Source: Heliopora coerulea (Eukaryota > Cnidaria > Anthozoa > Scleralcyonacea > Helioporidae). Taken from it: a stretch of DNA of 64,000 bases. The stretch lies in the NCBI GenBank assembly GCA_030142905.1, contig JASJOG010000109.1, positions 914,001 to 978,000 on the forward strand. The letters run 5' to 3'. Below, in pieces: positions 11,601 through 23,600 of the stretch (position 1 is the first letter of the stretch; every line of letters starts with the position of its first letter). The notes under the pieces were generated by a model, which worked only from the letters and a program-made list of their open reading frames with translations, searched no databases and was not told where the DNA came from. A program made the position numbers and the translations under genes.

Positions 11601-14600
11601 TTTCGTTTACGCTTGCTTTTCTTGTGTGAACTGAACTATCAATATTTTCGCATATATTACCCAGCCTTGTCTTACCCCTTTAACTGTCAGGGTTCACCGT
11701 GTTTAACACGTGCTGTTATTACTCAACACTTGTCCGGTTGGTTTTAACTTTCATCCCAAACAACAGCGTCTCTGTGCCAAGATTCTCCACTCTCATGTGA
11801 TGCACACGTAACGTGCGAATTTTTTCCAGGACATTTAGCTGCGTGATAAAGTCGCACTATGTAACAGCGTGTTTTTTCAGTATGCCTGCATGACGCTCAA
11901 GTATTAGCGATGATCACAGAAAATAAACTATTTTGCTTTCTGTCATTGTACCGCTGATAGTCGCTGGTGATATTTCAACACATTCTTATAATGCAAACGT
12001 CGCAAATCTTTGATTGGCGATAGCTTTGTTCTCATCTGCCGGCGACTTTTGCCGACGGCGTGACTGCGAGGTTGAACTTGAGTCGGCTATTCAGGGATGC
12101 TGGCGGTAGAGTCACATGAACACGTACATCGTGATCAGAACTCTCTTTCACTACATCCCTAGCATCCTTGTGACGTTGAATGAGGTTCAACCTCGCCGGC
12201 ATACCAATGTTAATGGTATTTTTTCTTTTTTGTGACGTGTCCTTCGCCAGGTGAGGTCGCACGTTAAACCTGAACCCCCCGAGGTTAGGCAATGATGTAC
12301 AGCTGGTTCGATGAGTGATGACTAGAAATTATTGATGTTACTGCACTGTGTCGTTACAGCTTATACACATTTGTCATAATTTTTTTTGTTCGTTTATATT
12401 ATTTCTTTTCTTGTTCTCTTTATAATTTCGTTAGAAATTAACAACTATAAAAGCTCAACCATACTATAAAAAAGCCTTAAATTGTCTGTCGTCTGATGCT
12501 TGTTAGGGAGTTTATGGAAACTGAAGACTGAGGGTATGCCAACGCGGTTTAAACGAACGAATTTTATGCCAAGTCTTAAGAGCGTTTAGAGATATAATTA
12601 TTCCGTGCCTCCGTAAAATAGTAAGCAAACTTGAAATGGGCGCGAAAATTCTGTGTTTATATACTCTCATAGAAACTTGATTATGACATTAATTTTAACA
12701 TTAGAGGTAAAAGTAATATTTTAAACAATACAGCAGAAGCTCGCTAACTCGAACTCCCAAGGGAAACGAAAAATAGTTCGAGTTAGCGGGGATTCGAGTT
12801 AGCGAGGTTGGTGTTGAATTTCAAAGTACTGTTAAAAATTGATAAGGTTTCGATTTCATTTCATCAATTTAAAAACACAAGTCATTTTAGTACCCTTTGA
12901 TGACTATAATGACTATACCAGAATACATGTGCAGGTTCGGTGAATGTTTGGGTCGTGTACATACGGCTGTACAAATTTCTGAAAGCCCTACAAGATAAAC
13001 TGGATAAACAAAACAGTTGCTACGGGCCACTCAAGACTAATTAATTTGTGTGACAATCTAAGAATCATTTCATCGAATTATAATTGTGTGCGCAATATTT
13101 ACCCAGGATAATCAATTGGTTATGTGGACTTTAAACTGTGTCACTCCGGAAAGATGGTCTTTTCTGGGTTTGAATTACGTTTCCATACATTGTCACGTTG
13201 TTATCAGTAAAGATTCGAAATTCCTACCAGTCAAAGAGTTACGTCTTGGCACTTTCAGGTTTATCGACCGACGTTTCCAAAATAGAGTTCGAGTTAGCGG
13301 GGTAAATTTGAGCCAAGGGAGTATAAAATTAGTTCGAGTTAGCGGGGAGTTCGAATTAACCGAGTTCGAGTTATGCGGTAGTAAATGATAGGGAAAATGT
13401 GATCAAATCCAGTTGAAATTGAACTTGGTTTGAGTTAGCGGGGAGTTCGAGTTAACCGAGTTCGAGTTAGCGAGGTTCTACAGTAACTGAAAACTCTGTC
13501 TTTTTGGGCATTGGCAAGTTACATCGGGTTACGGCCAAAAGGAAGCCCTTACATTGGCGGCACGGGGGAGAACTGGAGCACTAAATAACGTGGCCAATAG
13601 GGTAATACAATGTGAGAAAAATTTGGGACAGAAATAAGGAAGAAATAGCGAGAAATAACGAGAAATAACGAAGGTTTTTGCGACTCGAGCAATTCGGTTA
13701 GCCGCACCAGCTCAGCATAATCCGTTTCACACCAGACGCGATCGACGCAATACGGAATCATGCCTAAAAAGTCTGTCATTTCGTCAGTCACTCGTAGTGC
13801 GAAGGTCCTTGTAGGTCAAACAATTCTTATACGCGTCTATCGCATCCGGCGTGAACCATGGTTAGTGGCGAAACAAGGAAACGTTTGTGTTTAGTCTTCA
13901 CTTCAATTGATAGGTTCGTTTCGTAGGCACTAAAACCTTTGTTTTACTTTTCATGTTGAGACATAAGTTATAAAATAAATATAATAATAATAAAGCATAA
14001 GCTATGCTTATTTTTATGTAGCCAGTGAACACCCAAGAATTTCCTTTCTTTATCATAAACTAATCAAGGATATGCGAATTAATAGCTTTGGTATATTCAA
14101 CTAAAACCGCTCTTTTTACATTCTCGAGGATACAATCGCGAAAGCGTCCTGACCTTGTCGTGCCAATCTAAGAGGGTATTTAAGATTAAAATTGCCGGAA
14201 ACGAACAAGGAGGTCTAGCTGGAGAAGACGGTTTCTCGTTACCAAAATCCGATATATTCTCGGTGACGTCAATGAAGTGTTCTCCCATGCCATGGTGAAG
14301 TGTACTTCCGGTGTTGAACATGACCGCTTCACACTTCCGGTTTGCTTTGTAGCCACTCCACGTTCAGAAAAATTCGATTTCAGTGTTGACAACAATAAAT
14401 GGACTTTATTAGGTCGTTACAGCGGGCTTATAGTTGTAGACTTAACTATTAGTATTTCATTTGTATCCTTCTCCTCATGGATCCTGAGCTTCGTCAACAC
14501 TCGGTTTACAAATGCCAAAATGTCGACGAAATCGAGATTAATAGTAAGACTGAAGGGGATTTGATTTTTGATATCTCGCATAGCTCTTCATTCTCCCGAT

Positions 14601-17600
14601 ATTCTTTTATGTGAATCTCGTTAAATCGTCTCGCTTTCTTATCTAGATCACCGACAACTATATGTCGGTGTTCATATGCCGTTAAAGCCGTCACGAATTC
14701 GAAGTGGACACGGACATCATCGAAGCCATCACCATTCATCCAGCGGCAAATATAAACCAAGTAGAAAGAATTCTGCAAAGTCCAAAACACAGAACGAACC
14801 TGCCGGTAAGGTTTGAACCTCGATTTGTTTTTCCAGTTAAACTGGGGAGGGGATATCGAATACAATATATCATAGGAGATACTGCATCTTTTAACGATAA
14901 ACTTGCCCAAATCCTACAGTTTTGAAGCTAGTATGACCTATGCACGACAACGTGATGTTCGTGACGTACAGAGGCCATAGAGAGAATTACGGGGGAGTGT
15001 TTAATAATACAATTTGAACTTAGGGAATTGTGAAGTAATGTGTTCAAGCCAATTAAAAAGCTCTTCCCTTTTGTGTTAGGTCGCTGGCATGACCAATGGT
15101 TATTAAACCTAAAACAAAAGCAAGCGTCCTCATGATAAATTAATAGGACGTTTTGTGCTTGGTTACTTCATTCGGAAATCCTGTAGACAAGCTTTATTTA
15201 GTGAATAATCTAATTCGAACAATGTTTGAAATATCCCAAATCACAGTTTATACTGCAAAGAAGGTATCATTTTGGGTCAGTGTCAAGCTATCAGATTACA
15301 TCCGCCGAGGAGGTGAATCACCATATGGATTGACATGTGAATTTGATTGCATGTGAATTGGCACGAAGGCTGGCATGAGGAATTGCACAAGTTTAAATCT
15401 CAGATGCACTCATGCACACAAAACAAAGGAGCAAAATAAAAGCTCTAAAAACAGTGTAAGAGAAGACAAAATTTGATAGGTGTTGGGGCCCACTTGATTC
15501 TTTTACATAGCAAGTTGATTCTAATACTGTAAGCAAATTAATTTTTGTATGGGAAATATAAGGTGATTTTGTACTAGCCAATATGATTCTAATAAATGAA
15601 GGTTTCTGGTAAGTGGGATTCTAGAAAGCAGCACACACTATATTAAGATGGTAGAACAAAAAAACAAAGGTATACTTAATATGTCCCTTCAATCAAACAA
15701 TGGGAATATATTCCACATATATGAAGCAGTTATCATGCAGACTTTACTTTAAAAAATGAACCTAATAATAAGTAAGTGTAAAAATAAATGGGCAGTAAAA
15801 CATGTATGCATCTTGTAAATCTGTATATTGTACATGTGCTTTGTCAGGAAAAGAGAAAGTAAAATGTTCTGGTATTAGCCAGAATAAAACACTGAATAAA
15901 AAGGGAGCTCTTTCCTTCTTATTTGGTTAATTTATAACAAATTCTAAAATAGTATCTTAAATATAAAATCATGGATTCAAGTTTTCTTTTTTTCATTAGT
16001 CCTGGACTGCATTTTCATTACAGACTTCTAATTTAATGGGTTTTTTTATGCATGACATTTAAATTAGCCTTATTACTATAGTCATGGCTAACATGTGGCA
16101 GAAAAGGCAGTTGTTTTCTCTGATATTGGGGAAATAGTTGACTGTTGTATTATTTGTGTCGACTGCTGGCAATAACTAATTAGCTAGCTGGTGTTTACCC
16201 CAGGATATAACAAAGGCACTCTACCTATGCTATACAAAAAGATATTATGGCCATGTTAGGGGGACTTTTTTCAAATCAAGGGTACTTGAATGGCTACACT
16301 GTACATGTTGAGCAGTAAATGCAAATAATTGAGGATTGTTGACCAAATATATTTGTATGGCACAGCAGCCTGCTTGGAGTTTGATTAATTTAAGACATAG
16401 CAGTGTACAAGCTATCTCAAGGGCAGGCATAGCAGGCTGCTACTTTGAAGTTGTCCAGGGGATATGTTGCTCACTGGTTAATCAGTTCTTCTTGACTGTC
16501 AGTGTATTGACAACACATTTGGTTATTGCCAGTAGTTGCTTATTGTAATCCAGGGCAGTGGGACTGGAGGCTAGGGGAGTTGTAGTTTCCAATGTTTTTT
16601 TAGAAGTAAGCCTCCAATATTTCTCAGTCAACCTTTCATGAATAGTTGATATTGTATGGTCATAGCCATTTGTGCTGTGGTTGTTGTAAATGTCATGAAT
16701 TATTACTTTAACTCCCAAGCTTGTTGAGGTGTTTCCCCTTAACTAGTTTAAATAACCCAGTTAAGGTGTAGGTGCCCCATTCTGTTGAATATAATTGTTT
16801 GGTATAAGCCAGAATAAAATTATAGTGCTCCCTTGCACCTTAATGTGGGTTAAGTGACTGCTTTGTAGAGAGTAGGTGCGAAGTACAGACTTTTAATGAT
16901 GACATGTAACTCAGCTTGGTTTTGATATAACCCCTTGATGAGTTGAATTCACAGACAGCCAGAATAAAATTAGAAAAGCTGGTTTCTGGAAAAAGAAAGG
17001 AAAGCAGTAATTTCACACTTTGAGTAATGTTCTTCATATGGTCTTTTGGCAGAATTCCTGAAAAGGCATGTGGTTAATTTACTGACTTGCACAAACAATT
17101 GAAGTTGTGTAACTTTGGTCACCATTTACACATAAGTGTTCATGTGCAGTTCACTGATTTGGTTGACAGAAAGATTCTATTTTCCTCAGGTAACTTAACC
17201 CAACCTCCAGCAGAAAGGGTTCGGTTTATTTTGGGAGGAGAGGACAATGAAGTTGAACGTCCGATCTTTTCTGAAATGGATGTGTTATGTTGCAATGAAA
17301 ATGGTGTAGAGGAATGGAAAGAGACTGCCAGGTGGTTAAAGTTTGAAGAAGATGTTGAGGAAGGAGGCAATCGATGGAGCAAGCCCCATGTTGCAACATT
17401 ATCGCTTTATAGCTTGTTTGAATTACGAAGCTGTATTATGAATGGAACAGTTCTGCTGGATTTGAATGCATCTACGCTTCCACAAATAGCAGGTAATGAA
17501 CATCAGTTATTTTATGACCAAACGCATTTATTTTTAGGCTATAGTATTTTTCATTTTGGAGAAATACAGTATTTTAACATGTTTGCTTAAAACAAATATA

Positions 17601-20600
17601 TACAAGAAAGCTCAGACTTTAAAAGATAAAAAGTATATCAAACGTTTGATGTACTTTTTATTTCTTAAAGTTTTACCCTTCTTGTACATAAATCCTTTTT
17701 CAAGTTAGACTGATTAGTACTGTAATGAGGAACCATGACCACATGGCAATCTGGCTCTGTAGAACTCAACAAATAAAGATGCCATAAGGCTCCAGTCATT
17801 AACTAAGAAACCAAGAGAAGGAATTAATGTAAATTTCTCAACATGTCATCAATTATTTGGTTGAACATGGACTAAGCAAGGAGTTTCTAGTCTTTAAAGA
17901 ATGCCGGCTGTGTTGCTGATGAGATTAACCTGTTTCAATAAAGTTATACATGCACTATACTGTTCTACTGCAGAGGTGCAGGCTAACTGTTTTTGCAACT
18001 AAGCAGCTGGACCGGTAACTTTTAATCGTTACTAGCCCAGCCAGTGATTCGGCCAGTTCATAGAAAAAGTTGGTTTTTAAATAAGAAATTTTAAGCAGAG
18101 GTTAATGAATATTAATACTTCTTGAAAATCAGAAAAACCTGGAACCAACTTTGTTTATTATTTATATGCTATGGCATGATTAAACTGAAATGACAATAGA
18201 TACGCACAGCCGTTTAATACTCGTAAAAACCCGGCGGAAAAACAGATATCATAAAGGCAAACAGTTTCTGAAACTCGTTGGTTACAAAATAAACAGACTT
18301 TTTCTACTCGCCTGACGGGTGCCTAATTCAGAAGAACAGCTCGTCCATCTTAAAACTTTCTCGCATCGGGTGAGCGGACTGGTGTTAATTTGCACCCCTC
18401 CTCCTGGGCCATCACATTTGCAGTTGGGAAGACTGATTTCCATGACCAGCTTTCCAATTTGATCAGATGACAGGTGTGTAAGGTTTATGAGGTTGGTCAA
18501 AACAAGGCTCATTCTTCTACAATAGCTGCTTATTTAGTATTTTGTAAATAGTTGTCTACCTAGGAAAACCGTTGTGTTCTGGAATTTTTTAATTCTCTGA
18601 GACAGAAGGGAAATTCCAACCAGTGATGTTTAAAGTTTGCTGGAAACCTTTGAACAGCATAATTTTGTTTTAAACCATCTAGGTGGCCAATTTTTGTGAG
18701 ATTTTAAATAATTTGTGAAGCTTATCAAAACATCTAATTCAATTGTTAATTTTTATTTTTGATTCGTAGATATAGTCCTTGATGATCTTGTTGCTTCAAG
18801 ACAACTTGATGTTGGTTTCAGAGCTCGTGTTCGTGAAATCTTGCTAAGAAAGCACAGGCATTTATACGAAAGAAGGAAAAGCAGCCAAAAGAAAAAGTCT
18901 AATTTGCCTTTTTCATCTCTTGTTTCAAGGAAGTCTAACACCGTTCCAACAAATCTGGACAAAGGTATTGCACGGGTCCATTTTAACGTTTTAATCTAAC
19001 TTAGATACTCCGTTTTCTGACCCATTTGAAATTCCGCTCATCTTATTCCGTGGCTTGCTGGATCAGTATAAATTTTCTAGTGAAGTCACCTCAGTCACGT
19101 GACTCACTGTTTTCTTCATAAAGGGCTGTTTACACTGGCGATTTTGTGCTTTGCGATTGACATCCTGGAGTATTTGTTTAACTGGAGAGTTCGACTAACC
19201 GCTGACCTTATAGGGTTAGAGTTAAGCCTTGTTTACACTTGCGATTTTGTGCCTTACAATTGACATCCTGGAGTATGCATTAAACTGATGAGAGTATCGA
19301 GGACAAATTGCAGCGAATCAGAAGCGGATTTCTTACTGCATAGACTATCAGTGGTGTCTTGCATACACCAGGATGGCAATCGCAACTTCCAAAATGGACA
19401 CGTGTAAACGAGCCTTAACGGACCCCAAGGGCATCAAGAGGATTCCCGCCAAAACTGAGATAGTCCCACTCGTAGTTAATAGGGACCATAAAAGATCTGC
19501 GACGTCAACTTCAACGATGCGTCCTTCGAAAAAAAAGTATTCATCATCTAAAACAAAGAGAAGGAATAATTTTTATTCTCTAGAGCAGTCATGTCAAACA
19601 TGTGGCCCGCGGGCCGCATGCGGCCCATCATAAAGTCAAATGCGGCCCTCGACAATTAAAATTTTATTGATTTTCCGTCTGTAATACGACCCGGTAATAC
19701 ATAATGTCACTGAATCAAAATGATGCGGCCCCTATGACAACATGTATTAGCAATGTGGTCCATAGGCACTTTTCAGTTTGACATGCCTGCTCCAGAACAT
19801 TCTCAACACCGTCGTCATTCGTCATAAAGCGTCACCCAGACCATTTTCACGTCTTAAGGACGACATCAGTTCCCGGGGTGAAAAAAGTGTTACTTAAGAT
19901 TGAATTCAAGCCGAGACTTATAATCATTTCAGAAGAACTGGAGGTTTTTAAGTCATGAAAAAAAGTCACAAGTATCAAGAACGGTGGTCAATGAACCGTT
20001 GTTTCTTTAAATGCCGAAATTTTAAAGTAAGTCGTCATTCAAGTTGACGTCGTAGATCTTAAAGTGTCTATGTCATGGTTGGGGAATCCACATATTTGGG
20101 ATATTTAGACCCTCCTGAGTAAATTTGTAGTATATCTTTTCAGGCGAAAATTTCATTTTCATGGACTTTTTTTACTGTTAAAGCTGGCTGTTTTGGCCTT
20201 TGACCGCGTGTCAAAAAAACTGGAACTAGTTGCCGGAAGTGACGTCAATTCAGGGAGATTCTAAGACTGTTTCAAGACATTTACATAAGGAATACTAGCC
20301 AAACTGCAGAATCCGTCGTCTTTTTTCCACGGCATTATTGTTCAGACTCGGTCGAGAGTAGACCGTCATATAATTCACAATGTTCTGTAACTCCTCCAAC
20401 GCAGATGACAGCCACAATTCCTCAGATATGAACTTTATTCGTGGATACGTGATGGAGGTCGAAGACGACGCAAACATGTCTTCCACAGACGCTTTCATAA
20501 ATCAGCAACAATGATTTTTCAAGCTTTATCAAGATAAGCCAATGGCCGATGTAGATCGGTTTGCGAAGTATGATGAGCAAAGATGACCTGAAGAAGATAA

Positions 20601-23600
20601 ATTTCAAATGGAACAAATTCGTTTAGAAGGACGCGATAAGGTGGAAAGTAGGGTAAGTTTAACAACATGTGTAATTGTTTATTATTGTTTACCGACTGCT
20701 GGAGCACTTTCAAGTTGTATCGTGTATATGTATTTATGGGTTTAATTTGGTTTTTCGCTAACGGGCTTAGCTGCGTTAATTGCAGCACACAACTGCTTCG
20801 GCATGCAAAGAAGGTCAGTGTTGCGTGGAAGTCGATGCTTGTGTTGAGGCAATTGACAGTGATCAAGTTCTCTTCGAGGTCGAATCTGTATCAGCAAGCT
20901 GCGTCACACTGACAAACCAACTGTTACTCCGTGTTTGTTGCCATTAAAGATATAATGGTTTTATAAACCTGGTTTATGTCGTGTTTAAGTGCATCAATTG
21001 CAGCACACAACTGCTTCGGAATGCAAAGAAGTTAAGGGTTGCTTGGAGATTGATGCTTGTGTTGAGACAACTGACAGCAATCAAGTTCTCCTCGAGGTCT
21101 GAACAACCTGCGTCACATTACCAAACCAACTGTCACCCCGTGTCTGTTGGTATTAAAGATATAAATCTGGCGATTGTTTGCATCCTAGGTTTTTGTCTGG
21201 GAGTATGAGATTCGACCTCGAAGAGAACTTGATCACTGTCAATTGTCTCAACACAAGCATCGACTTCCACGCAACACTGACCTTCTTTGCATGCCGAAGC
21301 AGTTGTGTGCTGCAATTAACGCAGCTAAGCCCGTTAGCGAAAAACCAAATTAAACCCATAAATACATATACACGATACAACTTGAAAGTGCTCCAGCAGT
21401 CGGTAAACAATAATAAACAATTACACATGTTGTTAAACTTACCCTACTTTCCACCTTATCGCGTCCTTCTAAGCAAATTTGTTCCATTTGAAATTTATCT
21501 TCTTCAGGTCATCTTTGCTCATCATACTTCGCAATCCAATCTACATCGGCCATTGGCTTGTCTTGATAAAGCTTGAAAAATCATTGTTGCTGATTTATGA
21601 AAGCGTCTGTGGAAGACATGTTTGCGTCGTCTTCGACCTCCATCACGTATCCACGAATAAAGTTCATATCTGAGGAATTGTGGCTGTCATCTGCATTGGA
21701 GGAGTTACATGACATTGTGAATTATACGACGGTCTACTCTCAACCGAATCTGAACAATAATGCCGTGGAAAAAGACGATAGATTCTGCAGTTTGGCTAAT
21801 ATTCCTTATGTAAATGTCTTGAAACAGTCTTAGCGTCTCCCTGAATTGACGTCACTTCCGGCAACTAGTTCCAGGTTTTTTGTCACGCGGTCAGAGGCCA
21901 AAATAGCCAACTTTAACAGTAAAAAACTCCATGAAGATGAAATTTTCGCCTGAAAAGATATATTACAAATTTACTCAGGAGGGTCTAAATATCCCAAATA
22001 CGTGGATTCCCCATCCATGACATAGGCACCTTAAGGTCCCTAATATTTAAGATAGTTTTAACAAGTTCTCCTTTTTTATAATTTATCACACCAAATATCT
22101 TTTTGAAATTCAAATTAACATGTTAACATTCCAATTAAACATTTTTTTAACGTTCAAACTAACATTCATGTGAATCATTAGTTGGCCAGACGACAGTCTT
22201 GGCACCAGTTTCCCACTTTCACATATTTGGTCGGAATCGTAACGGATGCTCCAAAGCAAGTTTGCGCTTTCAAATCTCATCAAATGTCAAAAATATTGAC
22301 ATTTTCACTTTTTGATGTGTGCTTATGTTTACTTCATCTCATTTTACCTTGCTAAAATAACGACATGCCATCACCAGCTTACTGTTTTCCATTTCAAGTC
22401 GACCTAAGCTTCCATGCTTGACTTCAGTCTTGTTCTGCCTCCCTCGAACGCAGTAGTATTTAAATTTTGCGTCCCTTATTTATTTGTTTATTTGCTAATT
22501 TATTCATTTGTTTATCTATTTCTCTGTTTATTTATTTATTTATATATTAATGTGTTTATTTGTTCATTTGTTTTTTATTTGCTTATTTACTTATTTGTTT
22601 ATTTATTTATTACTTATTTGTTTATATACTTATTACTTGTTTGTCTATTTGTTTATTCATTTATTTATTTATTTGTTTATTTGTGTGTTCATTTATTTAC
22701 TTATTTATTTAAGTAAACACTAGGCAACGGGGTGGCTTCTCCCAGACTTGCGAAGTCGTCTGCTATGCTAACTGTTTTCTTCATTCCTGACTTTGTTGTT
22801 CAGCTGCCCAGTCTGATGCTGCTGAACCGCAAGGTGAAGAACGGTTCCGCACCTCTAACACCACAGCTCACTTGCAGGCGTTGGACACGACAGATTCCGC
22901 AATCCACGAAGTTCCGACAGCCGTGTCTTTGATTTCACAAGACGCCGGAAATGATGATGCTGGGAACGAGTCTGATCCTGAATGTAGCAAGGTACGTACT
23001 GTAACTGCATTTTATGTTGTATGAGCCAAGAAGTGAGTTATCATAATTATATTACTGTGGGAAAGAGGGAATCCCACACACATTTCATTGGTTGACACGC
23101 ATGGATGGCGTCACTAGAACGGGGAACCAATCAGAACTGCCCTTGTGATATTGCGACCAATAACGTTGCTTCATTTCAGAGGAACTCGTCATATCACAAT
23201 TTCCAAGAGGTTTAAGTTGTCCTTGTAAGTGTTTTGTGGTACGGTTCGTTGTATAAAACAAATAGGTTTCATTTTCCCATTGCCTGTCCAGTTACTGACG
23301 TGCATACGTCACAACATAGTCAGAAACACTACTGAGTAACCCAGTCAGCTACTGTCTCTTGGGCCACTTTTTTGTTCTCATGACCTTTTGGCTTTATCTG
23401 TATATCTGAAGTTGGAGTGAAAACGGAAAAATGAAGTCATGTTGTTAAATGAAGCATAGTACATGTGGTCCGGATTTTTAACCGGGCACACAGTTACTCG
23501 ATTAGTTGTCATGACCTATCTGACACATGGCCATCAGAAATGGACTACGTGAAACTGCTGGTAAATGAATTCAAACTTTCATAATTAAGAATAACATAGT

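Larger units (their letters stand above)
5846..17189 (+). other. SLC4 intron 2 (11.3 kb)
   Basis: It holds a short-element copy (8778-9000), a foldback with a tRNA-type B box (about 9458-9647) and a pogo/Tigger MITE (12731-13483). The rest has only short ORFs that I cannot support as exons, although extra cassette exons of the SLC4 gene could lie here. Confidence 0.6.

Noticed and set aside
13549..13791. Minus-strand ORF starting [13 protein letters not shown]
   Set aside because: Short and without family resemblance or splice partner; it lies right next to a MITE.
14506..14910. 134-codon minus-strand ORF containing [20 protein letters not shown]
   Set aside because: The segment looks coding-like and a weak echo (DHDVRVHV) occurs near 12125 on the same strand, but I recognise no family and see no exon borders; probably an old repeat. 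Not supported as a gene.
17140..17382. Minus-strand ORF of 80 codons
   Set aside because: It is the antisense shadow of SLC4 exon 3.
20519..20866. 115-codon minus-strand ORF, repeated on the + strand at 21178-21576
   Set aside because: The same sequence in the two arms of the inverted repeat; no known domain and other frames of the same arm also look partly open.
22414..22723. Two overlapping 70-100-codon ORFs rich in Tyr, Leu and Phe
   Set aside because: They are translations of a degenerate TTTA/TTTG repeat and have no start context or family motif.
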